A DNA stretch of 64,000 nucleotides from Cognataquiflexum rubidum (GTDB taxonomy: Bacteria; Bacteroidota; Bacteroidia; Cytophagales; Cyclobacteriaceae): the NCBI RefSeq assembly GCF_022538115.1, contig NZ_JAKZAL010000022.1:1-64000 (forward strand), in the 5' to 3' direction. Every line of letters starts with the position of its first letter. The first letter of the stretch is position 1. Made by a program: the position numbers and the translations under genes. The notes under the pieces were generated by a model that searched no databases, was not told the origin of the DNA, and saw nothing but the letters and a program-made list of their open reading frames with translations. Shown here piece by piece: positions 54,219 through 64,000 of this stretch.

Positions 54219-54320
54219 GACCCCCGCCTGCCGTCGGACAGGGATGTACCGGGCAATTACGTCCGCACGCAAGAATTAAAATTGAATTCCAACAACTGGC
54301 ATCATTGCAAACATACATAG

Positions 54321-56954
54321 TTAATAATATGAATTCTTGTAGAAATTTCTGTATTCGTCCAGATTTTTCCTTTTGTTCAGTTCTTGGAAGTTTTCGATCG
54401 AAATCAGAAAACAGTTGCCCTTGTCTTCGTCAGTCAATGATTCATTCTTAAATCCTTCCATGAATATTTTGCGGTACTCGATTCCTTTTTGGGCGGAGAT
54501 AAATGGACTGACAATGAAAATCGTATTTTCTCTGCTTAAGTTCATGTTTCCGGTCCGCAGTCTTGATCCTTTGAAGTTTTCATTGTGAAAACCTTCCAGA
54601 TCTGCGAGGAGGTTTTTGGATTCGCCTGACTTATCTGCGCCGAGCACGATCACAAATATATGGGTTTGGTTAGGATTATTTTTGTAGGGAGATTCTGCTT
54701 CTGCTTCCTCTTCTTCAGCGACACCCTCTTCCGCGACGGTTTCTTCCTGCACTTCAGCCTCATTTTGTTCGGTAATTTCGGCTTCCGCCACTTCTTCATC
54801 TACCTTAAATGCACCTAGCATATTTCTTGCCATTTCTACAAGCCCTTCATCCTCGGTGGTCTGTATATAGTTTTCAAGCCTTTCCTGATACCTTGAGATG
54901 TCTTCAGTCTTACCTGTGACCATGATGTCCAATAGGAGGAGTCGGTTGGTATTGGCAGTCAGCGGATGTGCTTCGAGCGTGGACCTTATCAGGGTCTTTG
55001 CCTCACCAAACTGATTGTTATGGTACAATTCGTAGGCCGTTTTGTAACTTCGGGACGTTTCGAGGAAAGCGACATTGCCTGAAGCTTGGTCGGGATTATT
55101 GACCGACATGGTAAACGGTGAATCCGGAAATTCCCTGTTGAGCCGCTGCGCAAAAATGTCGGTATTGCCTCCGGTTTCTTTGTTGGCAAGGTAAAGGATA
55201 TAATATGCCTCGGGTTTTTTGATCGTGTTGGGGTACTTGGTAATCAGGCTTTCGAGGTTTTCGATGCTGATTGGGGGATTTTTGAGGTCAAAAAACAAAA
55301 TTTTTCCCAGCTCAAAGTAAGACCGCTCCAATTCCAATTTCATTTCATTGATCTGTTCGGGATTACTTGGGATTTTTGAAAGCAGCTCTTCAGTGGTCGG
55401 GAGTCCTGACAATATCGGATTCTCTTCCGTGGCAGTCGTATCTGACGAGGTGGTAGTCACCTCCGCGGGACGGGTTGATGAAGTCTGGAAGTTTTGGCTT
55501 GTTCTCCTCCAATTGTCCTGCAGGGGCCTGTTGCCCCAATTTCTGTTAAAGTCTATGGAACCCTGCTGAATGGCTACGGAATTATCAAAATAGAAAGATT
55601 CCCCTCCGCCGCCTCTTCCTCCGAAGGCCAAGAGGTTGTCGAATATGCCGGATGGTTTTTTGTCATCCTTGGCAGCCGCCTCACTCAGCAACCGCTCTTC
55701 TTCCTGTTTGATGAAATTCTCTGCGATCAATGTTTGGGCTTCAATACTCAGTTCAGCAAGTAGGAGAAGGCTGTCATTTTTGGTGACGATGTCGTAGTGG
55801 AGGACGTAGTTGTCCAGGACTTTTTTTCTGACAGTAATATCCTGATAAAAAGGATCTGTCGGTCGGAAATTGGCCAAAGCACTGTCTAGGTAAAACTTTG
55901 CTGCCCTGAAATCATTTTTCTTGTCAAAATTGATCATAGCCAGTTTTTCGTAGATATAGCCTTTTTGGATCGGGTTTTGGCTTTCTTCCTTGGCTGCCCG
56001 GATCAATAGCTTTTCGGCTGCCTCAATTTCTCCCTGCTTCAGTTCGAAGTTTGCTTTTTCGAAGAGGATGACATCTTTCAAGTCTTTGTTTTTACTGTCT
56101 TTGTAAAGTCCATCAAAGTAATTTCTGACTTTGTCGATGTCCTTTGTCTGATTGAGTTCTGCGACCTGCTGTGCATACAGCTGCGCAAAGAATGCCCTTT
56201 CATAAGGAGGGTTGCCTCTCACGGATTTAAGGTAATAATCGTATGCCAAGGCGTCGATTCCTTCCCTTTGGTAAAGCTGTCCAAGGATAAAGTTGATGCG
56301 TGATTTCTCTTTTTTGTCTTTGGTATGGCTGAGAGACTTGTCGAGGGCACCGATTTTGCCATTCAGTTCACCCCTTTTATGGTAGTAGTAGGCAAGGGTT
56401 TTGTATAGCAAAAATTTGTTTTCTGAGCTGATTCCGGATTCTTTGGAAAGGAAGTCAATCACATAGGCCGCATCGTCGAAGTTTTCCAAGTCCGTAAAAA
56501 GCCGCATCAGTTGGATCAGACTTCGGTGGCGGATGTCCTTTTTCTTGCCGTTGACATTGAGGTATTTAAATGTATTGCTCGCATCGTCAAAGTTGGCTTC
56601 ATAATAATCCGCCATCCCGATCAGAAAATAACTTGGACCCACCCATTTCGAAATCCTGTGCCAATCCACAGCTTTGGAAGCAAATGACCGCACCTCCTCC
56701 AACAGTTCTTCATTGGAATCAATAAAGGCGCTGTCGATGAGATAGAAAACAGGAAGTACCTGACTGAAATCTTCCCGATGGTTAGCGGCGATGCCGGTCT
56801 CTAATTCCCGGATTTTTGCATCGGCATAGTAATAAGCGTTGTATTTTGCTGTTGTATTGTGAAAAAGCCTATTGGTAAAGGTATTCTTCTCCGAAGAGCA
56901 CGACAGCAGCACCAAAGAGCAAAGAAACAAAAGAAGGAAAATGATTCTATTCAT
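54321..56954 (-). CDS. porW: PorW/SprE: TPR lipoprotein of type IX secretion and gliding
   Basis: 877 residues. A lipoprotein signal ends at VLLSC (Cys19), followed by SSEKNTFTNRLFHNTTAKYN, close to the start of Flavobacterium SprE. TPR-type helical repeats fill about 60-400, then an Asn/Gln/Ser-rich linker (about 430-520, partly FGGRGGGGES), more TPR helices (about 530-740), an acidic Glu/Ala patch (EVAEAEITEQNEAEVQ, near 735-775) and a small C-terminal alpha/beta domain. PorW/SprE links the outer membrane parts of the T9SS with the PorLM motor. Length matches the family. It is divergent from the M23 gene. Confidence 0.85.
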   Translation of the reverse strand: MNRIIFLLLFLCSLVLLSCSSEKNTFTNRLFHNTTAKYNAYYYADAKIRELETGIAANHREDFSQVLPVFYLIDSAFIDSNEELLEEVRSFASKAVDWHRISKWVGPSYFLIGMADYYEANFDDASNTFKYLNVNGKKKDIRHRSLIQLMRLFTDLENFDDAAYVIDFLSKESGISSENKFLLYKTLAYYYHKRGELNGKIGALDKSLSHTKDKKEKSRINFILGQLYQREGIDALAYDYYLKSVRGNPPYERAFFAQLYAQQVAELNQTKDIDKVRNYFDGLYKDSKNKDLKDVILFEKANFELKQGEIEAAEKLLIRAAKEESQNPIQKGYIYEKLAMINFDKKNDFRAAKFYLDSALANFRPTDPFYQDITVRKKVLDNYVLHYDIVTKNDSLLLLAELSIEAQTLIAENFIKQEEERLLSEAAAKDDKKPSGIFDNLLAFGGRGGGGESFYFDNSVAIQQGSIDFNRNWGNRPLQDNWRRTSQNFQTSSTRPAEVTTTSSDTTATEENPILSGLPTTEELLSKIPSNPEQINEMKLELERSYFELGKILFFDLKNPPISIENLESLITKYPNTIKKPEAYYILYLANKETGGNTDIFAQRLNREFPDSPFTMSVNNPDQASGNVAFLETSRSYKTAYELYHNNQFGEAKTLIRSTLEAHPLTANTNRLLLLDIMVTGKTEDISRYQERLENYIQTTEDEGLVEMARNMLGAFKVDEEVAEAEITEQNEAEVQEETVAEEGVAEEEEAEAESPYKNNPNQTHIFVIVLGADKSGESKNLLADLEGFHNENFKGSRLRTGNMNLSRENTIFIVSPFISAQKGIEYRKIFMEGFKNESLTDEDKGNCFLISIENFQELNKRKNLDEYRNFYKNSYY

Positions 56955-57061
56955 GGGTAGGCCAAAGGCTTAGAACGCCCAAATTACTTGAAATGATGTA
57001 AATTAATTAACGCTTACGAATAATATTATATTTTTACGGTCACAACCCAAATGAAGAAATA

Positions 57062-57934
57062 TTGAGTATCAGGATAAAAATAAGGAACTGGCTCACAGAA
57101 AAGTACCTCATTGTGATCAGAAAGAAGCACGATTTTTCTGTTGTGGGATCTTTCAATGTGTCATTTTCGAGGGCCATCATTCTGGGTATTCTTTCTCTTT
57201 CGGTAATATTTTTTGTTTCTCTGGTGTTGACGAGGACCATTTTGAGGCAATGGTTTGATCCCGTGTACATGGAAACCGAAAACACCGCCAAGATTCTCAT
57301 GCTGTCTGATATTGTCGATTCCTTATCGGTAGCCGTCAGCCAGAAAGATGCTTACCTGGCCAATATCCAAGGAATCATCAGTGGCAATGAAGGCGTTGAT
57401 TCCAATGCAATGGCAGAAATGGCACCCGGCATTCCTACACGGGATTCTTTTGGCAATACTGTTTTCGAACCAAGTGAGGCGACCTTGAGCATCCTCGATG
57501 AATTTAACAGTTCGCCCTTAGAGGTATCCGATCCCGTTGGGATTTCCACCGGTTCATTTGCCGAGACCTTCTTTTTTACGCCGATCAAAGGCGTATTGAC
57601 TGCCGTTTTTGCTCCTAAGGAAGACCACTTTGGGGTGGATATTGTTGCAAAGGAAAATGAACCGGTCAAAGCTATTGCGGATGGCACAGTCATTTTGGCT
57701 TCGTGGACTTTGGATACTGGATACATTATCAGCATCCAACATTCCAATGAATTGATTTCAATTTATAAACATAATTCGGTAATATTGAAGAAAGTAGGAG
57801 ACCTCGTCCGTGCCGGCGAGATCATTTCCATCATAGGCAACACCGGAGAACTCACCACCGGTCAGCACCTTCACTTCGAATTATGGTACAAAGGCACACC
57901 ACTTAATCCTCAGGAATTCATCACTTTTGATTAG
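57062..57934 (+). CDS. Membrane-anchored M23 (LytM) metallopeptidase
   Basis: 290 residues. A short cytoplasmic part and one membrane segment (about 40-60) are followed by a linker and the LytM domain (about 175-290). Zinc ligands: the His and Asp of DHFGVDIV, and HLHFELW near the end. It should cut, or by partner binding regulate cutting of, peptidoglycan cross-bridges. The start is TTG at 57062; an ATG at 57051 is out of frame and stops at once. The bactofilin gene begins two bases after its stop. Linked M23-bactofilin pairs shape cells in several bacteria. Confidence 0.9.
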   Translation: MSIRIKIRNWLTEKYLIVIRKKHDFSVVGSFNVSFSRAIILGILSLSVIFFVSLVLTRTILRQWFDPVYMETENTAKILMLSDIVDSLSVAVSQKDAYLANIQGIISGNEGVDSNAMAEMAPGIPTRDSFGNTVFEPSEATLSILDEFNSSPLEVSDPVGISTGSFAETFFFTPIKGVLTAVFAPKEDHFGVDIVAKENEPVKAIADGTVILASWTLDTGYIISIQHSNELISIYKHNSVILKKVGDLVRAGEIISIIGNTGELTTGQHLHFELWYKGTPLNPQEFITFD

Positions 57935-57936
57935 CT

Positions 57937-58365
57937 ATGTTCAATAACAAGACAGAAGAAAAAAAATCGGTAGCCGACATGGTCAGTTCTACCAATGTTA
58001 TTTCCAGAGAAACAAAAATCACGGGAGATATCTCTGCGGCTGGAAATATCCGGATTGAAGGTCAACTCGAGGGGTTGGTGGAATCAAAGACCAAAATAGT
58101 GGTTGGCGATTCTGCTTTGATCAAAGGAAACATCACTGCGCCTGAAGCAGAAATCTCCGGAAAAATAGACGGAGAAGTGTTTGTCTCAGGTACCCTTTAC
58201 CTTACAAAGACAGCAATAATCAACGGCAATATCACCACACAAAAACTGATCGTGGAAAATGGTGCGGTTTTCAATGGCAAATGTCAGATGATGTCCAAAG
58301 GAATGGTCGTATCCAAAAACTCAGATGCCGAAGACAAACCCCAAAAACAGTTACAGTCCGTCTGA
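57937..58365 (+). CDS. Bactofilin (polymer-forming cytoskeletal protein)
   Basis: 142 residues. The DUF583 core (about 20-120) shows the regular turn of a right-handed beta-helix, with rows such as NVISRETKITGDISAAGNIRI and AEISGKIDGEVFVSGTLYL. It has short charged tails and no membrane segment. Bactofilins assemble without nucleotide into filaments on the inner membrane and position peptidoglycan enzymes; the adjoining M23 gene is a likely client. The last 41 bases overlap the next gene, which reads in another frame. Confidence 0.92.
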   Translation: MFNNKTEEKKSVADMVSSTNVISRETKITGDISAAGNIRIEGQLEGLVESKTKIVVGDSALIKGNITAPEAEISGKIDGEVFVSGTLYLTKTAIINGNITTQKLIVENGAVFNGKCQMMSKGMVVSKNSDAEDKPQKQLQSV

Positions 58366-58585
58366 TCCGCCTACCTATCTCAAATATATAGGCCTTTCAT
58401 TTCAACTTTTTGTCATCATCGGGGCAGGGACGTGGTTTGGATGGTACTTGCAGCAAAAAAGCAGCATGAAATTTCCTGTCTGGATTTTACTTTTTTGCCT
58501 GCTGTCGGTTGTGATTTCTTTTTACCACCTGTATGTCAATCTCAAAAACGATGACAAATCCGCGGGAAACCGTAAAAATAATTAG
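58325..58585 (+). CDS. AtpZ/AtpI-family small membrane protein
   Basis: 86 residues with two membrane helices (about 22-42 and 50-70). The pattern SFQLFVIIGAGTWFGWYLQQK in the first helix and the Gly pair are those of AtpZ/AtpI proteins that accompany ATP synthase operons and aid c-ring assembly or magnesium/calcium supply. Its first 14 codons are encoded in the bactofilin 3' end in another frame, an unusually long overlap, and it leads into the ATP synthase genes. Confidence 0.85.
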   Translation: MPKTNPKNSYSPSDPPTYLKYIGLSFQLFVIIGAGTWFGWYLQQKSSMKFPVWILLFCLLSVVISFYHLYVNLKNDDKSAGNRKNN

Positions 58586-58608
58586 CTTTGCGCGCTCATT
58601 CGGATCCC

Positions 58609-58995
58609 ATGAAGGCCATTAAAATTCTAACCATCAAACTGTTTCTGTTTTCACTGCTGATCGGAGGGATATTTTACCTCCTACAGGAATATATCAAACC
58701 CGAATGGGTTCATGAAAGTTTGTGGACGATCCTTTCGTTTTTCGTTTTATTGACCTGGCTTACCGGAATGTTTACCCATTATCTGCTAGAGATCAGCAAA
58801 GAAAATTCTGTGAATATCTTATTGGGGGCAATAGGTATTCGGTTTTTAGCGAGTACAGGTTTCGTTGCCATCATGTTGTTCCTGAGAGTTGAGAATTTAA
58901 TTCTGTTTGTGGTCAATTTCTTTATCATTTATTTCTTTTACTTATTGTTTGATATCTACACGCTTCTAGCTAATTTGCGCCCAAATCCGAAGTAG
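58609..58995 (+). CDS. ATP synthase-associated membrane protein (AtpI-like)
   Basis: 128 residues from ATG 58609; an upstream TTG at 58588 would add seven. Four hydrophobic helices (about 8-26, 37-58, 73-92, 96-122) and no soluble domain. It sits between the AtpZ-type gene and atpB, as the second small accessory protein found in Bacteroidota atp clusters. Its precise role is unknown; assembly of subunits a and c is inferred from the position. Confidence 0.8.
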   Translation: MKAIKILTIKLFLFSLLIGGIFYLLQEYIKPEWVHESLWTILSFFVLLTWLTGMFTHYLLEISKENSVNILLGAIGIRFLASTGFVAIMLFLRVENLILFVVNFFIIYFFYLLFDIYTLLANLRPNPK

Positions 58996-59013
58996 GTACT
59001 AAACAATCATTTG

Positions 59014-60039
59014 ATGGCCCGTAAATTTCTTTGCCTAAGTATTTTGTTATCAATATTTTGGCTAGGTTTTTCGAATCCTGTTCAGGCAGCCGGTGACGGT
59101 GAGAGCAAGACAGGGTTTATCCTTCCGCACGTTATGGACAATTATGAGTGGCATTTTGCTACTATCGGCCATACACATGTTACCCTCCATTTACCGGTCA
59201 TTATTTATTCTCCCGATCAGGGATTGGAGTTCTTTTTGTCCTCTAATTTTCAGAACCACGAGACACATAAATTCGGAAAAGATTATGGTGTTGGTGGCTA
59301 TTATATTGATGAGAATTACAAACTTTTTGCAGCCGATCCTTCAAGAACATTCATTGATTTTTCGATCACTAAGAATGTATCGATGATGTTCATTATCATT
59401 GCGGTATTGCTTTTCTTGATGCTCAATTCTGCAAAATTCTACAGGAAAAATCCCGGGTCTGCACCCAAAGGTATTGCCTCTTTCATCGAACCTATTGTGA
59501 TTTTTGTTAGGGACGAAATCGCCCTTCCGAATATTGGTCACAAAAAATACCGAAAATTTACTCCTTACCTGTTGACCCTGTTTTTCTTTATTTGGGTGGG
59601 AAATATCCTTGGCCTCTTTCCTGAAGCAGCCAATTTCACAGGAAATATCGCTTTGACATTTACCCTTGCCATATTCACCTTTGTTATTACCAATGTCAAT
59701 GGAAATAAAGATTACTGGAAGCACGTATTTGCTACTCCGGGAGTACCTGTTCCATTGTTGTTGATCATTGTCCCGGTCGAAATCATCGGATTGTTTACCA
59801 AGCCATTTGCCTTAATGGTCCGTTTGTTTGTGGCGATTACCGCGGGTCACATTGTGATCTTGAGTTTCATTGCCTTGATATTTGTATTTGAGTCCATGGC
59901 AGTCGGTGTGGCGAGTACCATTATGGTTGTTTTTATCAACTTTATTGAAATCTTGGTTGCCACCATTCAGGCTTATGTCTTCACCCTGTTCTCAGCCATG
60001 TACATTGGCTTGGCAGTGGCAGAGCATGATCATCATTAA
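59014..60039 (+). CDS. atpB: ATP synthase F0 subunit a
   Basis: 341 residues from ATG 59014; a TTG at 59011 would add one. A signal-like N-terminus and a long polar region (about 25-120), typical of Bacteroidota, are followed by the five-helix core. The essential Arg sits in KPFALMVRLFVAITAGH (near 268). The Pro/Asn-rich loop FIEILVATIQAYVFTLFSAMYI near the end lines the proton path. It forms the half-channels beside the c-ring. Confidence 0.95.
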   Translation: MARKFLCLSILLSIFWLGFSNPVQAAGDGESKTGFILPHVMDNYEWHFATIGHTHVTLHLPVIIYSPDQGLEFFLSSNFQNHETHKFGKDYGVGGYYIDENYKLFAADPSRTFIDFSITKNVSMMFIIIAVLLFLMLNSAKFYRKNPGSAPKGIASFIEPIVIFVRDEIALPNIGHKKYRKFTPYLLTLFFFIWVGNILGLFPEAANFTGNIALTFTLAIFTFVITNVNGNKDYWKHVFATPGVPVPLLLIIVPVEIIGLFTKPFALMVRLFVAITAGHIVILSFIALIFVFESMAVGVASTIMVVFINFIEILVATIQAYVFTLFSAMYIGLAVAEHDHH

Positions 60040-60077
60040 TCAGTAATTACTTTGTTCAATTTATAAATCAAACACGT

Positions 60078-60332
60078 ATGTTAACTTCAATCTTATTAAC
60101 TGCCGGATTTGCACTGATGGGTGCTGGTATCGGTGCTGGAATTGTTGCGATTGGCGCAGGTCTAGGTATCGGTAGAATCGGTGGCCAAGCTATGGAGGGC
60201 ATTGCCCGTCAGCCTGAAGCAGCTGGAAAAATCCAGACTGCCATGTTGATCATCGCTGCTCTTATTGAGGTGGTTTCCCTGTTTGCAGTGGTAGTTTGTC
60301 TACTTATTGCTTTGGGTGATTACACTTTCTAA
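60078..60332 (+). CDS. atpE: ATP synthase F0 subunit c
   Basis: 84 residues: two membrane helices joined by the polar loop ARQPEAAGKI. Helix 1 has the Gly-x-Gly ladder GAGIGAGIVAIGAGLGIG, and helix 2 the ion-binding Glu64 in AALIEVVSLFA. The Ser/Thr that follows the Glu in sodium-binding c subunits is replaced by Val, so protons are the expected coupling ion. A strong hairpin lies between this gene and atpF. Confidence 0.96.
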   Translation: MLTSILLTAGFALMGAGIGAGIVAIGAGLGIGRIGGQAMEGIARQPEAAGKIQTAMLIIAALIEVVSLFAVVVCLLIALGDYTF

Positions 60333-60343
60333 CAAAAAAAGAA

Positions 60344-60378
60344 TTGGGATTGGCGCTAGGCCAATCCCAACCTTTTTG
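60344..60378 (+). terminator. Intra-operon hairpin between atpE and atpF
   Basis: Perfect 11-bp stem TTGGGATTGGC (60344-60354) / GCCAATCCCAA (60360-60370), 5-base loop, then CCTTTTT. It looks like a terminator, yet atpF begins at 60421 in the same direction. Partial termination or 3'-end protection would raise subunit c over the later subunits, as the ring needs. Confidence 0.7.
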
Positions 60379-60420
60379 ACTTATTGAACAAGCTCTGTTA
60401 TTCATTTAAAATAAAGCAAT

Positions 60421-60915
60421 ATGGGACTTATTACACCCGGACTGGGATTGATATTCTGGTCAGCACTTGGATTTTTGATCGTATTATTTCTCCTCACAAA
60501 ATATGCATGGAAGCCCATACTTGCTGCATTGGATGAGAGGGAAAAAAGCATAGACGACGCCCTCAAGTCTGCTGAAATAGCCAGAAATGAAATGTCTAAT
60601 CTCAAGGCTGAAAATGAGAGAATCATTCATGAAGCCAAAATAGAAAGAGATTCCATGCTTCTCAAGGCATCCGAAGCAGCCAAGCAAATGATCGATGAGG
60701 CAAAAGAAAAAGCCCATCAGGAAGGTGCAAAGATGATTGAAAACGCAAAGGCCACCATCGAAACAGAAAAATTGGCAGCTATAGAAGATATCAAGGTACA
60801 AGTTGGAATACTTTCACTTGCTGTTGCTGAAAAACTGCTGAAGCGAAACTTCTCTGAAGATGCTGCCCAACAAAAGCTTGTTGAAGAATTGGTTAAAGAC
60901 ATTAAGTTAAACTAA
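60421..60915 (+). CDS. atpF: ATP synthase F0 subunit b
   Basis: 164 residues. One N-terminal membrane helix (about 5-28) is followed by a long charged helix (about 35-140) with KYAWKPILAALDEREKSI, the usual dimerising stalk. It joins the F0 motor to the F1 head. It is followed by atpH with one base between them. Confidence 0.95.
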   Translation: MGLITPGLGLIFWSALGFLIVLFLLTKYAWKPILAALDEREKSIDDALKSAEIARNEMSNLKAENERIIHEAKIERDSMLLKASEAAKQMIDEAKEKAHQEGAKMIENAKATIETEKLAAIEDIKVQVGILSLAVAEKLLKRNFSEDAAQQKLVEELVKDIKLN

Positions 60916-60916
60916 T

Positions 60917-61477
60917 ATGTCAAATATTAAAGTAGCCTCCCGATACGCCAAAGCCCTTCTTGAACTAGCAATAGAGAAGAATGCGCTAGAGGCTGTAATC
61001 GGAGACATGAAGGGATTACTTTCCATAGCAGAACAGAATAGAGAAGTTGGACTGGCACTGAACAGTCCTATTGTCACCTATGACAAAAAGTTCAATATTC
61101 TAAAGGGTCTGTTGGGAAAAACTGCCCACCATATCACGATGAGTTTCTTTGACCTGGTTACCAGAAAGAACAGGTCAAATGTATTGATTACCACTGCACA
61201 GGAATTTCTGAAGCAGTACAATGAGTACAAGGGTATCCAAGTTGCGGAGGTGACAGTTACCCTTCCATTGACCGAGGCCCTTAAAAAAGAAATCATCGAA
61301 ATCGTAAAAGAGATTTCCGGACTTGAGAAGGTGGAATTGGTCGAAAAAATAGACAAAAGCCTTATCGGTGGATTTGTTCTCAAAGTAAATGACAAGCTTT
61401 GGGATGATTCACTGAGTGGCAAGCTAAGAAAAGCCAGAATGAATTTTGCCCAAAGGCATTTCGTGAAACTATACTAA
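60917..61477 (+). CDS. atpH: ATP synthase F1 subunit delta
   Basis: 186 residues. The N-terminal helical bundle ([20 protein letters not shown]) and the C-terminal domain with [14 protein letters not shown] and ending [20 protein letters not shown] match the OSCP/delta family. It ties the top of F1 to the peripheral stalk. Confidence 0.95.
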   Translation: MSNIKVASRYAKALLELAIEKNALEAVIGDMKGLLSIAEQNREVGLALNSPIVTYDKKFNILKGLLGKTAHHITMSFFDLVTRKNRSNVLITTAQEFLKQYNEYKGIQVAEVTVTLPLTEALKKEIIEIVKEISGLEKVELVEKIDKSLIGGFVLKVNDKLWDDSLSGKLRKARMNFAQRHFVKLY

Positions 61478-61506
61478 ATCAAAGAAAACATTTTAATAAA
61501 AATATA

Positions 61507-63087
<1,581 letters not shown>

Positions 63088-63099
63088 TTGATTAAACAA

Positions 63100-63135
63100 A
63101 AAGTCAGGAGAAAGCTCATGCCTTCTCCTGACTTT
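63100..63135 (+). terminator. Intra-operon hairpin between atpA and atpG
   Basis: Perfect 13-bp stem AAAGTCAGGAGAA (63100-63112) / TTCTCCTGACTTT (63123-63135) with a 10-base loop, 12 bases after the atpA stop and 29 before the atpG start. There is no long T-tract, so it is more likely an RNA processing or stability element than a full terminator. Confidence 0.6.
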
Positions 63136-63164
63136 CAAAATTTCTTTTCTCATAAAAGAACAAT

Positions 63165-64000
63165 ATGGCCAATCTTAAGGAAGTAAAGCAAAGAATCACT
63201 TCAGTAAGCTCCACGCAGCAGATTACCAAAGCCATGAAAATGGTGGCGGCAGCCAAGCTGAGAAGAGCGCAGGATAGGATCATCAAAATGCGTCCATATT
63301 CACAAAAACTGACCGCCATCTTAAACGAAGTGGTATCTACCATGGGTGGTGAGTTGGATATAGTTTATGCAGAACAAAGGCCTATCCAGAATGTGCTGAT
63401 AGTATCGATGACTTCTGACAAAGGATTGTGTGGTGCCTTCAACTCAAATATCATTAAGGCTACTGTCCAATTGGTAGAGAAAGAGTACAAAGGAAAAAAT
63501 GTGACTATACTTCCCTTGGGCAAAAAAGCTTTCGAATTTTTCACGAGAAGGAATTATAAAACAAAGACCGATTTCTACGAGGTTTTTGCCGATGTCAAAT
63601 ATGACGAGGTAAGGAATATTGCAGAATTTGCCATGAATGGATTCATTTCCAAGCAGTTTGATCAGGTAGTTTTGGTGTACAACCATTTCCGAAATGTTGC
63701 TACCCAAGACATCATTGTAGAACAGTTCCTTCCTATGGGCGGAGTGGAAAAATTGGTTACAAAGAAAGTAACGACCAATACTGATTATATCTTAGAACCT
63801 TCTAAAGAATACGTAATCCGTGATTTGGTACCGACAGCTTTGAAAACCCAATTTTACAAAGCAATATTGGACAGTAACGCCTCAGAACATGGTGCAAGGA
63901 TGACTTCCATGGACAAAGCCACAGAAAACGCCAATGAATTATTGAAGGAATTGAAACTGATGTACAACAGAAACCGTCAGGCTGCCATCACTAACGAGAT
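63165..64000 (+). CDS. atpG: ATP synthase F1 subunit gamma (3' end cut by window)
   Basis: ATG at 63165, then open to the window end (278 codons plus two bases). The opening MANLKEVKQRITSVSSTQQI and KAMKMVAAAKLRRAQ, the core MTSDKGLCGAFNSNI, and the C-terminal helix MTSMDKATENANELLKELK followed by YNRNRQAAITNE identify the rotor shaft subunit. About a dozen C-terminal residues are missing. It turns inside the alpha-beta ring and couples to the c-ring. Confidence 0.96.
   Translation, partial: MANLKEVKQRITSVSSTQQITKAMKMVAAAKLRRAQDRIIKMRPYSQKLTAILNEVVSTMGGELDIVYAEQRPIQNVLIVSMTSDKGLCGAFNSNIIKATVQLVEKEYKGKNVTILPLGKKAFEFFTRRNYKTKTDFYEVFADVKYDEVRNIAEFAMNGFISKQFDQVVLVYNHFRNVATQDIIVEQFLPMGGVEKLVTKKVTTNTDYILEPSKEYVIRDLVPTALKTQFYKAILDSNASEHGARMTSMDKATENANELLKELKLMYNRNRQAAITNE

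Overview
The window is about 64 kb of chromosome from a member of the Bacteroidota, most likely class Cytophagia near the family Cyclobacteriaceae. The placement rests on the gliding/type IX secretion proteins GldE and PorW/SprE, the HU-mutY-ssb-gldE order, a 29-residue DUF1713/COX24 ribosomal-type protein, a bacterial kynurenine pathway pair, GTP-type PEP carboxykinase, candidate promoter boxes of the TAnnTTTG type, few Shine-Dalgarno sites, and an atpBEFHAG cluster next to bactofilin and M23 genes. Genus and species cannot be fixed from the sequence alone.

Layout. 0-0.4 kb: an IS1595-type transposase N-terminus running off the left edge. 0.5-7.1 kb: lipoprotein, RNase G, a tiny ribosomal-type protein, a TPR protein, HU, MutY, Ssb and GldE. 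7.5-13.5 kb: glutamate synthase GltB-GltD. 13.7-20.6 kb: small envelope proteins, a gamma-glutamylcyclotransferase-like protein, NDH-2, a YebC regulator and a YjjX NTPase. 20.7-23.4 kb: M28 peptidase and ClC channel. 23.4-24.0 kb: an AT-rich gap with a tight cluster of DnaA boxes, a possible origin. 24-27.2 kb: kynurenine monooxygenase, kynureninase and divergent RidA. 27.3-36.6 kb: fumarase, an amidase, an MSOX/SolA-type flavoenzyme and PEPCK. 36.6-37.5 kb: a gene-free stretch of palindromes and long direct repeats.

37.7-49 kb is an accessory stretch: an esterase, a CrtO-like membrane protein, a 20-cysteine copper-storage-type protein, an aldehyde dehydrogenase, several SDR/MDR oxidoreductases, a very Met-rich lipoprotein, a MITE-like inverted repeat, an OmpA-like barrel, an EEP phosphatase and an SDR remnant. 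At 49.0-49.7 kb a partial copy of the uvrC 3' end, an orphan MntA antitoxin and an eight-codon HEPN remnant abut intact uvrC: the scar of a lost toxin-antitoxin pair. 51.8-57 kb: PBP1A and PorW. 57-64 kb: M23 peptidase, bactofilin, two AtpI/AtpZ-type membrane proteins and atpB-E-F-H-A-G (G cut by the window end), with two strong hairpins inside the operon.

Functionally the core genes cover nitrogen assimilation (GltBD), respiration and ATP synthesis (NDH-2, ATP synthase), gluconeogenesis and the TCA cycle (PckG, FumC), tryptophan breakdown (KynU, KMO, possibly RidA), DNA repair (MutY, UvrC, Ssb) and envelope building and secretion (PBP1A, bactofilin, M23, GldE, PorW). No tRNA, rRNA or CRISPR array was seen. 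No wholly new multi-gene system stands out; the most interesting items are the uvrC/MntA-HEPN scar, the DnaA-box cluster, the repeat array after pckG, the copper/redox neighbourhood, and the hairpins in the atp operon.
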